A stretch of DNA of 32,529 nucleotides from Mucilaginibacter sp. (GTDB lineage: Bacteria > Bacteroidota > Bacteroidia > Sphingobacteriales > Sphingobacteriaceae), in the NCBI GenBank assembly GCA_030445275.1, contig JAUCSE010000054.1, positions 1-32,529 on the forward strand. Reading direction: 5' to 3'. Below the pieces are notes generated by a model, which made no database searches, had not been told where the DNA came from, and was given only the letters and a program-made list of their open reading frames with translations. The position numbers and the translations under genes are program-made. Shown piece after piece: positions 7,919 to 16,906 of this stretch. Each line of letters opens with the position of its first letter. Position 1 is the first letter of the stretch.

Positions 7919-8318
7919 TTATTCCAGTTGCTTTTTCAAATCCTCTTTACTCGGCAGATAGAGCTTATACTCTTTGCTGAATATTTGTTCATTCTCTAGA
8001 GAGAGCGTAAATTCTACGACAGATTTATTATCCTCCTTACATAAAATTATTCCTAAAGTTCGGTTTTCGTCAGGCTGTTTTATTTTACGATCATAATAAT
8101 TAACATACATCTGCATTTGTCCAATATCCTGATGAGTTAACTTCCCAATTTTTAAATCGAATAGTACAAAATATTTGAGTAGCCTGTCATAAAAGACCAG
8201 GTCAACATAGAAATGATGCCCCTCTAATGTGATACGTCGCTGTCTTCCTTCAAACGAAAAACCTTTTCCCAATTCCAGCATTCAATGTTCCAACTTGTTA
8301 ATAATCGCGGTCTCCAGG
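7919..8318 (-). pseudogene. 3' fragment of a DUF1016/YhcG-type PDDEXK nuclease gene
   Basis: The frame from ATG 8281 encodes 120 residues, matching the C-terminal nuclease domain of the intact gene at 21812-22852 with about ten differences. The catalytic pattern is kept: FYVDLVFYD then LFDLKIGK. Upstream, homology continues to about 8318 (NKLEH), but an in-frame TGA replaces the Phe codon just before the ATG. The sequence then switches to PRTRC ThiF DNA. The N-terminal DUF1016 domain, thought to bind partner proteins or nucleic acid, is gone. A domain-only protein could still be translated from 8281, but the junction and stop argue for a relic. Confidence 0.8.
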
Positions 8319-8434
8319 CTCGCCAACTGCGGAGCATCCCTTTTATGGCAGATGTTCCGCGAGGGGATATTATTTAACCGGGGTTTTTCCTGAATCTCAA
8401 AGAGTTTAAAACACAGCCTTTAAAGGTCGCTTAA
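8318..8434 (+). pseudogene. Second PRTRC ThiF 3' fragment, frameshifted at a T run
   Basis: The frame LANCGASLLWQMFREGILFNRGF matches copy A at 4501. At 8384-8388 there are five T where the family C-terminus (NRGFFLNLKEFKTQPLKVA) needs six, so the frame is broken one codon after the place where copy A also breaks. The ending TQPLKVA-stop is at 8414-8434 in the shifted frame. Only the last 40 or so codons remain, starting exactly at the junction with the DUF1016 relic. Confidence 0.7.
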
Positions 8435-8572
8435 GGAAAAGCGGTCGGTTGGCTGATAGTTCAAGATTGTTAGACGGGCTCCGGCTAGCCGGAGCCCCGG
8501 TTTTCGCCCCGAATTTTCACATGGTTGAAGCTTTTGGTGAAAATACGGGGCGCTCCATATTAACAGAATTTA
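8318..8572 (+). repeat. Direct repeat copy B (ThiF 3' end plus hairpins)
   Basis: This is the partner of 4501-4754. It holds a perfect 20-nt palindrome GGCTCCGGCTAGCCGGAGCC at 8477-8496. It also holds a hairpin with arms 8505-8520 and 8537-8552, 16 bp with a single mismatch. Homology ends at GAATTTA in both copies. Confidence 0.8.
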
Positions 8573-9033
8573 ATTTTATTCAAAAATATTGTTTCAATAA
8601 CAATAAAAAAGAAGCCATCATAACCTATAAATAAATAACCAAGCTAAATAAGTCATAAATTCCTATTTTATTTAAAAAAAACCTTTTAAAATTCATTTTT
8701 TTTAAATAAAGTGCCATGATTTAGCATTAACAAATATAATTTTTCGATATTTTCCTTTTAATTTTCACAAATCGGCTATTCTTGTCTAAAAGCACTCAAA
8801 ATATACATAAGTAGTTGTCTGTAAAAATATAAATTAAGTTTATGTGCCTTTATTTTATTGATATAAATGTATTTTTTCCGTGTTTTATTTAAAATCTTCA
8901 TTTTTTATAATAAATTATCTATTTTATTTAAATGAATTTCATAAAAATCTAAAATTGTTTTTTATTTATTAACTACTTACGTATTTTTGAATGTGAAACA
9001 AAAATTACGTAGGTATAAATTAAACAATTGATT
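8573..9033 (+). promoter_or_regulatory. Very AT-rich upstream region of the urea operon
   Basis: This gene-free stretch of about 460 bp is made mostly of A and T. An inverted repeat, ATACATAAGTAGTT (8803-8816) against AACTACTTACGTAT (8971-8984), matches at 13 of 14 positions. TATTTTTG at 8982-8989 fits the Bacteroidota -7 element TAnnTTTG, although no good TTTG lies 19 bp upstream (TTG at 8955 is too far). It may be the operon promoter with a regulator site overlapping it; a factor bound there would control porin, urt and ure genes. Confidence 0.4.
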
Positions 9034-10404
9034 ATGAAATTAAAATTTTTACTCTTTTCCAGCAGTTTACTTTTTGCAAAACTCGTCCAGGCTCAGGAAC
9101 CATCATTAAAGATTAATACTTCATTGCCCGCTGTTAAAAAAGATTCTTCTATAACTAACCCCTCTGCTACTGTAGCTGGCGCAGAAGACATGGCGGCTGA
9201 TCATAATCTTTTGCTTGAGTATCCTAATTTTGCCAGGGTACGTAAGTACTCGATATTAGGTATCAATAGGAAGACGGTATTAAATGACAGTTTGCCATTT
9301 AAACCAACCATACAGGTGGGCTCAATCGTACATATGTTTGCATTTGGTGAACAGGATGGTTATTCGAACCCGCAAACCGCCGCCTCCCCTACGGCATGGA
9401 ACCGGGGCTTCACGCTTTACCGCGCCCGGGTACTGGTTGGCGGCCAGCTTTCGAGGAAAGGTAGTTTCTTTTTGGAAACAGACCTATCCTCTGCTATTGG
9501 CGGCCCCAATGCTGATGGTACAAAAAATGTAAAGGTTGCCCCTATTATATTAGATGCGCAATACCAATATAACTTCTCTAATGCTTTCCAGCTTATAGCC
9601 GGGCAGCAATTGGTATCTGATAACAGAAACGGCCTACAGGGTGCCGCTGCTTTAATGGCTAACGACTTTTCTTATTTTCAATACCCCTATAATTTATTCG
9701 CTAACAGCCCGCTTCAGGGTAATTTCGGCAGAGACCTGGGTGTTAATGCCCGTGGTTTTATATTCAACAATAAATTTGAATATCGTGTCGGGGTATTTAC
9801 CGGCCGGAACGTGGACGGCAAAGGGCCGCTCAGGTATGTTGGCCGTTTTGCTTATAATTTTTTGGACACCGAGAAAGATTACTATTATGCCGGAACCAAC
9901 TTAGGCAAAGGGAAAACGCTGACCTGGGGAGCTGGATTTGATACACAAGCTTCCTATTATAACTTCAGCACCGATGTGTTTTTAGATGAGCCTGTTTCTA
10001 AAACCGGGTCAATTACTTTAAACGGCGCCTTTCAATACATGACCGGAGGTACCAACGTAGGTAACAAGTATTCATTTGCAACGCTAATTCCTGCGCAAAC
10101 GGTGCAATTCCTGGAATTAGGTTACTATTTTAAAACCGCCAAACTACAACCCTGGGTAAAATTTGAAAACCAGGATGTATCGGCAAAAGCGGAACAGACC
10201 GGAACTGTAGCAGTTGACCGGTTTAATAAACTAAACTCCAATAAGGTTTACGGTGTCGGTATTAACTATTTCTTTAACGATTTGGGTACCAATCTGAAGC
10301 TCTCTTATAATTCACGGGCTTATAATGTAGCTGTACCGGCAGGCGATTTTGATAAAAGGTCTTATGGCCAGGTTTGGCTGCAACTACAGTTTTTCATTTT
10401 TTAA
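9034..10404 (+). CDS. Outer-membrane porin, OprO/OprP-like, heading the urea operon
   Basis: The product has 456 residues from ATG 9034; a TTG two codons earlier is less likely. The signal peptide is MKLKFLLFSSSLLFAKLVQAQ. The mature protein has FTLYRARVLVGGQLSRKGSF, FQLIAGQQLVSDNRNGLQ and a closing strand YGQVWLQLQFFIF, as in phosphate-selective porin O/P-type 16-strand barrels. Only 39 bp separate it from urtA, so it is very probably co-transcribed. A role as the outer-membrane entry for urea or other small nitrogen compounds is inferred from context. Family members elsewhere carry phosphate or other anions, so the substrate is not shown by sequence. Confidence 0.75.
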   Translation: MKLKFLLFSSSLLFAKLVQAQEPSLKINTSLPAVKKDSSITNPSATVAGAEDMAADHNLLLEYPNFARVRKYSILGINRKTVLNDSLPFKPTIQVGSIVHMFAFGEQDGYSNPQTAASPTAWNRGFTLYRARVLVGGQLSRKGSFFLETDLSSAIGGPNADGTKNVKVAPIILDAQYQYNFSNAFQLIAGQQLVSDNRNGLQGAAALMANDFSYFQYPYNLFANSPLQGNFGRDLGVNARGFIFNNKFEYRVGVFTGRNVDGKGPLRYVGRFAYNFLDTEKDYYYAGTNLGKGKTLTWGAGFDTQASYYNFSTDVFLDEPVSKTGSITLNGAFQYMTGGTNVGNKYSFATLIPAQTVQFLELGYYFKTAKLQPWVKFENQDVSAKAEQTGTVAVDRFNKLNSNKVYGVGINYFFNDLGTNLKLSYNSRAYNVAVPAGDFDKRSYGQVWLQLQFFIF

Positions 10405-10443
10405 TTCATTCTAAACAGTTTATTCACTCATAAAATTGAAACA

Positions 10444-11727
10444 ATGACTACAAGATTTTCTTTTCCCCTGAAAAAAGCAATGGTTTTGCTTGGTTCTTCC
10501 CTGTTGTTGCTGACCGCCTGCAATTCAAACAGCAAAAAAGGAAGTACTGCCAGTACAGACAGCAAAGATACTTCGGGCAACACGGTAAAAATTGGCGTAT
10601 TACATTCGTTAAGCGGCACCATGGCTATCTCTGAGGTATCCTTAAAGGATGCCGTTCAAATGGCCGTTGATGAAATTAACGCGTCCGGTGGCGTACTTGG
10701 TAAAAAGATTGAACCTGTCATCGTAGACCCCGCCTCTGACTGGGATCTGTTTGCAGAAAAATCAAAAGAACTTTTGATCGATAAAAAAGTGTCGGCTGTA
10801 TTTGGCTGCTGGACTTCCGTTTCCCGCAAATCTGTTTTGCCTGTTTTTGAACAAAACAACGGCTTGCTTTTTTATCCGGTACAATATGAAGGAGAGGAAA
10901 GCTCTAAAAATATCATTTATTCCGGAGCAGTACCCAATCAGCAACTGATCCCGGCCGCGGATTATTTAATGAGCGCCGAAGGCGGTGGTTATAAGCGGTT
11001 CTATTTATTGGGTACAGACTACGTTTTTCCAAGAACAGCTAATAAGATCCTGAAGGCTTATTTACTTTCTAAAGGTATTCCAAAGGAAAACATCATAGAA
11101 GAATATACCCCTTTCCATCACCAGGACTACCAGACTATCGTTTCTAAAATCAAGAAGTTTGCCGTAGTAGGTAAAGCCTGTGTATTGTCTACCATCAATG
11201 GCGATTCCAATATTCCTTTTTACAAGGAATTTGCCAATCAGGGATTAACCGCCACTACCTGTCCTATTATGGCCTTCTCTGTTGCTGAAGATGAATTAAG
11301 GGCGATGGATACCGAATTTTTAGTGGGCCATTTAGCGGCCTGGAATTATTACCAGTCTATCGACGTACCTGAGAATAAAAAGTTCGTAGCCAATTTTAAA
11401 GCTTATTGTGCCAAACACAACCTGCCAGGTGGTTCAAAAAGAGTTACTGATGATCCTATTTGCTGGGCATACACCGATGTTTACCTATGGGCAAAAGCGG
11501 CAGAAAAAGCAAAATCATTTGATGTAGCTAAGGTTGTGGAAGCCTTACATGGTTTAACCTTTGATTCACCTGCAGGCCCGGTAAAAATGGATGATAAGAT
11601 CAACCACCTGGAAAAAACAGCAATGATCGGTGAAATTAAGCCTGACGGACAGTTCAACGTGATCTGGAAATCAAAAGGCCTGATCATCCCACAGCCATTC
11701 TTCAAGCTGGACGATGCCAAAAAATAA
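10444..11727 (+). CDS. urtA: Urea ABC transporter, substrate-binding lipoprotein
   Basis: The product has 427 residues. A lipoprotein signal ends at LLLTAC (Cys26), followed by a Ser/Thr/Lys-rich linker, so the binding protein is tethered in the periplasm. The mature part starts VKIGVLHSLSGTMAISE, the hallmark of UrtA. It continues through FYPVQYEGEESSKNIIYSG and NYYQSIDVPENKKFV, characteristic of the UrtA branch of the branched-chain amino acid binding family. It delivers urea (or short amides) to UrtBC. It is followed by urtB, C, D and E in conserved order, which makes the assignment firm. Confidence 0.93.
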   Translation: MTTRFSFPLKKAMVLLGSSLLLLTACNSNSKKGSTASTDSKDTSGNTVKIGVLHSLSGTMAISEVSLKDAVQMAVDEINASGGVLGKKIEPVIVDPASDWDLFAEKSKELLIDKKVSAVFGCWTSVSRKSVLPVFEQNNGLLFYPVQYEGEESSKNIIYSGAVPNQQLIPAADYLMSAEGGGYKRFYLLGTDYVFPRTANKILKAYLLSKGIPKENIIEEYTPFHHQDYQTIVSKIKKFAVVGKACVLSTINGDSNIPFYKEFANQGLTATTCPIMAFSVAEDELRAMDTEFLVGHLAAWNYYQSIDVPENKKFVANFKAYCAKHNLPGGSKRVTDDPICWAYTDVYLWAKAAEKAKSFDVAKVVEALHGLTFDSPAGPVKMDDKINHLEKTAMIGEIKPDGQFNVIWKSKGLIIPQPFFKLDDAKK

Positions 11728-11792
11728 GTGATATCACTCCAGATTGTATGTTGTTTAAGTATAATTTCTATCACAAGTTAAAGAGCGCGGAA

Positions 11793-13445
11793 ATGAGAAA
11801 CAGGAAAAAAATAGGTTTGTGTCTAATACTGTGCTGCGCTGTGTTTTTTTCAGCCCATGCGGCGACAGACAGTACCAGGGTCTATATCGGGCAGGTACTG
11901 CATCCGCAACAGGAAGAAATGCGATCTCATGCTATCCAGCGCCTGGTGGCATTAAAACAAGCATCCTCATTTCCGTTCCTGGAAGCTATAAACAATAGCG
12001 CGCTGTATGTTTTAGGCGAGAAAGCGATTACTACCGGCAACAGAAAATCTGAAGAAGAAAGCTTTCCGGTGTATGAACTATATCCCATACACCGGATACT
12101 GCTGAATGCTGAGGGAAAACCTTTACTGCTCAATGCTTCGGGTTTAAAACAGGTAGAAATAAGCCGGGCTGACCGCCTTCAGCTTATCCCGGTTGCCAAC
12201 TGGTTGAATATATTTAACGCCGACGATCAGAAACGCGCAATGGCCTATGGACAATTGCAAATTACCGCTGATACTTCCCTGTTAAATATACTTTCAGGTG
12301 CGCTGAAAACGGAAACAAATCCCAATGTGTTGCGAGCGGGTAAAGAAGCCTACTATACAATGCTTCTGAACAATACAACCGACATTAAAAAAGCGCGATC
12401 ACTCATGGATTTGCTAAGTGCTAATGACGGTGATAATGCGATCGGTGTATTAACAGCTTATGCAAAGCAAAAAGAACTGCCGCAACCATTGCGTTTATAT
12501 GCGCAGCAAAAAGCATCCAGCCTTGACAGCCATTATGTCTTCCTGCAACGGATGCAGAATTTATTCAGCGGGTTAAGCCTCGGTAGCATTTTAATCCTGA
12601 TATCGCTTGGCTTAGCTATTGTTTATGGCTTAGCCGGAATTATCAATATGGCACACGGGGAGTTTCTGATGATAGGTGCTTATGCCACCTACAGCGTGGA
12701 ATTGTTATTTAATAACGTATTACATATACAAAACACGGATTGGTTTTACCTGGCTGCCTTACCTGTTTCCTTTATCGTTGCAGGCGCAGCAGGGCTATTG
12801 TTGGAAAGATTGGTTATCCGCCGTTTATATACCAAACCGCTGGAAAGTTTACTGGCTACATGGGGAGTCAGTCTGATCCTGATACAACTGGCCCGTACCC
12901 TTTTTGGTGATCTCACGGCGGTCAAACTACCTGGTATATTGTCTGGTGGCTGGCAAGTATCCCCGCACTTGGTTTTACCTTATAGCCGTTTGTTCGTTAT
13001 CGTGCTTACAATCGTAGCTGTAAGTGTGATCTATTGGGTGCTGTTCCGTACCCGGCTCGGTATGCAGATCAGGGCCGTTACTCAAAACCGCAATATGAGC
13101 GCCTGCCTGGGCATTGATACCAGGCGCGTGGATGCCATTACTTTTTTCATTGGCTCCGGACTGGCTGGCTTAGCAGGCTGTGCCATGACGCTGATCGGCA
13201 ACGTGGTTCCAGATATGGGGCAGACCTATATTGTCGATTCCTTCCTGGTGGTGGTTACCGGCGGCGTAGGCAAATTAGTGGGAACCATTGTCGCCGGGCT
13301 GGGTATAGGCGTGTTTTCAAAAGTGCTGGAAGCATTCTTTGAAGCGGTGTACGGGAAAGTCCTGATCCTGTTAGGTATTATGATTTTTATGCAGTTTAAA
13401 TCCAAGGGGCTTTTTCCTGACAAAGGCAGGTCAGCGGAGGATTAA
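11793..13445 (+). CDS. urtB: Urea ABC transporter, permease UrtB
   Basis: The product has 550 residues from ATG 11793. This start is preferred to the in-frame ATG at 11748 because it opens with a signal-like segment MRNRKKIGLCLILCCAVFFS. As usual for UrtB, a soluble periplasmic region of about 240 residues with helical-repeat character precedes the LivH-type permease. The permease part includes LSLGSILILISLGLAIVYGL, GIINMAHGEFLMIGAY and a run of further helices to VLILLGIMIFMQFK. The protein forms the channel with UrtC. The next gene starts 18 bp downstream. Confidence 0.93.
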   Translation: MRNRKKIGLCLILCCAVFFSAHAATDSTRVYIGQVLHPQQEEMRSHAIQRLVALKQASSFPFLEAINNSALYVLGEKAITTGNRKSEEESFPVYELYPIHRILLNAEGKPLLLNASGLKQVEISRADRLQLIPVANWLNIFNADDQKRAMAYGQLQITADTSLLNILSGALKTETNPNVLRAGKEAYYTMLLNNTTDIKKARSLMDLLSANDGDNAIGVLTAYAKQKELPQPLRLYAQQKASSLDSHYVFLQRMQNLFSGLSLGSILILISLGLAIVYGLAGIINMAHGEFLMIGAYATYSVELLFNNVLHIQNTDWFYLAALPVSFIVAGAAGLLLERLVIRRLYTKPLESLLATWGVSLILIQLARTLFGDLTAVKLPGILSGGWQVSPHLVLPYSRLFVIVLTIVAVSVIYWVLFRTRLGMQIRAVTQNRNMSACLGIDTRRVDAITFFIGSGLAGLAGCAMTLIGNVVPDMGQTYIVDSFLVVVTGGVGKLVGTIVAGLGIGVFSKVLEAFFEAVYGKVLILLGIMIFMQFKSKGLFPDKGRSAED

Positions 13446-13463
13446 TTTATAAAGTTTTATATC

Positions 13464-14552
13464 ATGCAAATTAAATCACCACAACTGGTTAACCTTCTTT
13501 TTATCCTGTTTTTTGCTGCCGCATTGCCGGTTGGCAATATGCTGGGGATTGTTTCTATCAATACCATTTCACTATGGGGCCGGTATTTCTGTTTTGCCAT
13601 TGCGGCATTGGGAATAGACCTCATCTGGGGTTTTACAGGGATCATGTCCATGTGCCAGGCTTTCTTTTTCTGTTTGGGCGGTTATTGCATCGGGATGCAC
13701 CTATTGTTAACGGCAACGGCCATACAGGGGCAAAAACTCCCTGATTTTATGGTTTGGAATAACATCACCTCCTTACCCACGTTTTGGGAGCCCTTTCATG
13801 GCTTCGTGCCGACACTGCTGCTTTGCGTGGTCATACCCGCGCTGATTGCTTTGATCATCGGTTTCTTTATTTTCAGAAGCCGTATCAAAGGCGTGTATAT
13901 GGCCATTATTACCCAGGCGCTCGCACTTGGAATGTACCTGCTGTTTCTTAGAAATGAAACCAAACTGGGCGGCACAAACGGGCTGACCAATTTTAAAACA
14001 GTATTGGGTTATGATTTGAACGCCTCGTCGGTTAAGCTCGGTTTATACCTGGTTTCTTTGGCTATGCTTTGTCTTGCCTACGCTGGTTGCAGGAAAATTG
14101 TAGAATCCAAATTCGGCAAAATATTGCAGGCTATCCGCGACAGTGAATCAAGGGTTGGTTATACCTCTTATCGTGTCTTAAATTACAAACTCACGGTTTT
14201 TGTGGTAGCCGCTTTACTGGGTGGTTTGGCAGGCATGCTCTATGTTCCTCAAACAGGCATCATTACACCTGGCCGGATGAGTGTGACCGCTTCTGTAGAA
14301 ATGCTGATGTGGGTTGCGTTAGGCGGGCGGGGGAAATTAAAAGGGGCCATCATAGGGACATTATTAGTCAACTGCCTTTACAGCGTTTGCACCAGCCTTT
14401 TTCCCGAAGGGTGGCTGTTTATACTCGGGCTGCTGTATGTATTAACGGTATTATATTTTCAAAAAGGCTTTCTCGGATTATTTGAAACTATGGGGAACAA
14501 AATAGGTACGACCCTGAAAAGGAAACCGGCCGGGCTTAACCCTACGTCTTAA
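13464..14552 (+). CDS. urtC: Urea ABC transporter, permease UrtC
   Basis: The product has 362 residues, a LivM-type permease with about ten hydrophobic segments. Recognisable stretches are LIWGFTGIMSMCQAFFFCLG near the N-terminus, GVYMAIITQALALGMYLLF with RNETKLGGTNGLTNF, and the cytoplasmic EAA-like loop KILQAIRDSESRVGYTSYRV that contacts the ATPases. Length and order fit UrtC. It pairs with UrtB to make the membrane pore. Confidence 0.93.
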   Translation: MQIKSPQLVNLLFILFFAAALPVGNMLGIVSINTISLWGRYFCFAIAALGIDLIWGFTGIMSMCQAFFFCLGGYCIGMHLLLTATAIQGQKLPDFMVWNNITSLPTFWEPFHGFVPTLLLCVVIPALIALIIGFFIFRSRIKGVYMAIITQALALGMYLLFLRNETKLGGTNGLTNFKTVLGYDLNASSVKLGLYLVSLAMLCLAYAGCRKIVESKFGKILQAIRDSESRVGYTSYRVLNYKLTVFVVAALLGGLAGMLYVPQTGIITPGRMSVTASVEMLMWVALGGRGKLKGAIIGTLLVNCLYSVCTSLFPEGWLFILGLLYVLTVLYFQKGFLGLFETMGNKIGTTLKRKPAGLNPTS

Positions 14553-14584
14553 CTATCTGATAACGCTATAAAATTTAAACGATC

Positions 14585-15346
14585 ATGTTACTTGAAGTAA
14601 ATAATCTCGCGGTTTCATTTGGTGGTGTCCGCGCACTTGACTTAAAGCATTTTAGTCTGGAAGACAAAGAACTACGGGTGATCATCGGGCCCAATGGTGC
14701 CGGAAAATCAACATTCATGGATATCCTTTGTGGTAAAACCAAACCTAATACGGGAGAGATCAGGTTTAACGGAAAGCCAACAAACGGACTTACCGAGGTG
14801 GAAATAGCAAAGCTGGGCATCGGTAGAAAATTCCAGAAGCCCTCTGTATTTCCAAGTCTTACGGTATTTGACAATATGAGTATTGCGGCCAAAATGAAAA
14901 AGGGGGTGTTTACTTCCCTGTTTTTCAAAGCATCGCCGGCATTTACCGATAAAATCCATGCGATGGCAAAAAGAGTGGGGCTTTCCAATGTACTGCATCA
15001 ATTAGCAGGGTCACTGTCCCACGGACAAAAACAATGGCTGGAAATAGCCATCGTGGTACTGCAGGATCCCCGGTTATTATTGATTGATGAACCGGCAGCG
15101 GGTATGTCTGATAAAGAAACAGAAAAAACAGGTGAGTTGCTGCTCGAACTATCCAAACAGCATGGTGTGATTGTCATAGAACATGACATGCACTTTGTAA
15201 AGCAGATCGCCAATAAACTAGTCAGTGTGCTGGTCAACGGCAAACTATTAATGGAAGGCGCTTTTGAGGAAGTCAGAAACGATCAAAGGGTTATAGACTG
15301 TTATCTCGGCAGGGCTAATGCACAACTGGAAATACTATCGGTATGA
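14585..15346 (+). CDS. urtD: Urea ABC transporter, ATP-binding protein UrtD
   Basis: The product has 253 residues, a LivG-type ATPase. Walker A is GPNGAGKST (35-43), the signature LSHGQ (144-148), Walker B LLLIDEP (164-170) and the switch region VIEHDMHFV. The signature has His in place of the usual Gly in LSGGQ, which is typical of UrtD. It ends in a 4-bp ATGA overlap with urtE, so the two ATPases are translationally coupled and probably form a heterodimer. Confidence 0.93.
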   Translation: MLLEVNNLAVSFGGVRALDLKHFSLEDKELRVIIGPNGAGKSTFMDILCGKTKPNTGEIRFNGKPTNGLTEVEIAKLGIGRKFQKPSVFPSLTVFDNMSIAAKMKKGVFTSLFFKASPAFTDKIHAMAKRVGLSNVLHQLAGSLSHGQKQWLEIAIVVLQDPRLLLIDEPAAGMSDKETEKTGELLLELSKQHGVIVIEHDMHFVKQIANKLVSVLVNGKLLMEGAFEEVRNDQRVIDCYLGRANAQLEILSV

Positions 15347-16059
15347 TGAAAAAAGAGGTGATTCTATCCGTCAATAAATTGCAGGCATCTTATGGTGAAA
15401 GTACCATTTTATGGGGTACCGAACTAGCTGTAGCAAAAGGTACCGTAACTACGGTTATGGGCCGGAACGGTGTGGGGAAAACCACCCTGCTCAAAACAAT
15501 CATGGGCCTGGTGAAAGTTAAAGAAGGCGAAATATTACTCGGCGACCGGAATATCGCCAATCTGCCGTCACATAAAATTGCGAGGGCTGGTATAGGTTAT
15601 GTTCCGCAAGGACGGGAGATACTTCCTAAACTCAGCGTACATGAAAACCTGAAATTAGGACTGGAAGCATCACCCGATTATAAAGCTAAAATTTCTGAAG
15701 AGGAGATATATACCCTGTTTCCTATTCTGAAAGAGTTCCGCAAGCGTCTGGGAGGTAACCTAAGCGGCGGGCAGCAACAGCAACTGGCCATTGGCCGTGC
15801 GCTGATCAGCGGCCCATCTCTCTTGCTGCTGGATGAACCTACCGAAGGTATTCAGCCTTCTATTGCCATTGAAATAGGAAATATATTAAGAAAACTGGTA
15901 GAAGAAAAAGGGATCTCCGTATTACTCGTTGAACAAAAAATTGATTTTGCAAAACACGTAACAGACTATTTCTACTTCATGGACAGGGGGAAAATGATCA
16001 AAAAAGGCGATGCCGAATCTTTTGATTTCAACGAACTACAGGATCATATCGCGGTATAA
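15343..16059 (+). CDS. urtE: Urea ABC transporter, ATP-binding protein UrtE
   Basis: The product has 238 residues, a LivF-type ATPase. Walker A is GRNGVGKT (40-47), followed by YVPQGREILPKLSVHENL, the signature LSGGQQQ (140-146), Walker B LLLLDEP with TEGIQPS, and VEQKIDFA in place of the switch His. The sequence RNGVGKTTLLKTIMGL and EGIQPS are typical of UrtE. ATG 15343 overlaps the urtD stop; a second ATG at 15346 is also possible. The urease genes follow after 49 bp. Confidence 0.93.
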   Translation: MMKKEVILSVNKLQASYGESTILWGTELAVAKGTVTTVMGRNGVGKTTLLKTIMGLVKVKEGEILLGDRNIANLPSHKIARAGIGYVPQGREILPKLSVHENLKLGLEASPDYKAKISEEEIYTLFPILKEFRKRLGGNLSGGQQQQLAIGRALISGPSLLLLDEPTEGIQPSIAIEIGNILRKLVEEKGISVLLVEQKIDFAKHVTDYFYFMDRGKMIKKGDAESFDFNELQDHIAV

Positions 16060-16108
16060 TAACCATAAACCGCCTAATAAATCTTTATAAAAATAACAAA
16101 AGAAGAAA

Positions 16109-16855
16109 ATGAAACTATCACCTAAAGAAATAGAAAAACTGGTGTTGCATAATGCTGGTTTTGTAGCCCAGAAGCGTTATGCGAGGGGTATTCTGTTGAA
16201 TTACCCGGAAGCCGTAGCGCTGATCGCTACGCAACTGCTGGAGTTTATACGGGAAGGAGCCACAGTTGCCGGCCTGATGGAAAAAGGCAAACATATCCTG
16301 GGGTATGATGATGTAATGGAGGGCGTACCGGCATTAATCGACACTGTTCAGGTAGAGGGCACTTTTCCTGATGGTACCAAACTGGTGAGCGTTCACCAGG
16401 CGATCTGTGAAACAGGCATCAGTAACGGCCTGGCACTGTATGGCTCTGGTTTAACCAGGCTAACCAACAAGCTATTGATAGATAATGGCAGCGAGGCCAA
16501 ACCAGGCGAGGTATTTATTGAGGAGGGAGATATTGAATTAAATGCCGGCAGGAAAACTTTAACTATTGAAGTGGAAAACACAGGGGATCGTTCTGTGCAG
16601 ATCGGCTCTCACTATCCCTTTGTGGAAACTAACAAGGTATTAAAGTTTGACAGGATCCCAACTATAGGTTACCGGCTGGATATTCCTTCGGGCAATGCTA
16701 TCCGCATTAAACCGCTGGAAAAAGTCACAGTAAACCTGGTAGAGATCGCGGGTGAGAAAAAGGTATATGGAGCCAATGCGCTGATCAACGGTGCCATAGC
16801 AGGACGCATTCCTGAAATTACCAATACCCTGAAAGAACGGGGATTTATCGATTAA
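16109..16855 (+). CDS. ureAB: Fused urease gamma-beta subunit
   Basis: The product has 248 residues. Positions 1-100 are the gamma subunit (MKLSPKEIEKLVLHNAGFVA, ILNYPEAVALI, EGTFPDGTKLVSVHQAI). A linker of about 30 residues follows, then the beta subunit from about 132 (PGEVFIEEGDIELNAGRKTL, VENTGDRSVQIGSHYP, IPSGNAIRIKPLEKVTVNLV). Such gamma-beta fusions are known from Helicobacter UreA; most bacteria have separate genes. The beta-subunit block usually reading SHYHFxExNxAL is SHYPFVETNKVL here, replacing a near-invariant His by Pro170. It assembles with UreC to form the cytoplasmic urease, and lies 51 bp before ureC. Confidence 0.92.
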   Translation: MKLSPKEIEKLVLHNAGFVAQKRYARGILLNYPEAVALIATQLLEFIREGATVAGLMEKGKHILGYDDVMEGVPALIDTVQVEGTFPDGTKLVSVHQAICETGISNGLALYGSGLTRLTNKLLIDNGSEAKPGEVFIEEGDIELNAGRKTLTIEVENTGDRSVQIGSHYPFVETNKVLKFDRIPTIGYRLDIPSGNAIRIKPLEKVTVNLVEIAGEKKVYGANALINGAIAGRIPEITNTLKERGFID

Positions 16856-16906
16856 TCCAACAGATCTTTTATTAAAAATATTCATTGACCCATTAAACTA
16901 TTAAAG

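Larger units (their letters stand above)
7790..8318 (-). repeat. Left copy of the DUF1016 direct repeat flanking the urea module
   Basis: About 0.5 kb, covering the nuclease-domain coding region and about 130 bp past its stop, is repeated at roughly 21690-22213 in the same orientation. Shared non-coding text includes gcatatatttcgggttgatt. The two copies bracket the porin-urt-ure-kinase-regulator segment. Confidence 0.8.

Noticed and set aside
7764..7961. Plus-strand open frame, with a counterpart at 21660-21989
   Set aside because: Both are antisense to the DUF1016 3' end and its downstream repeat. Similarity is explained by the duplicated DNA.
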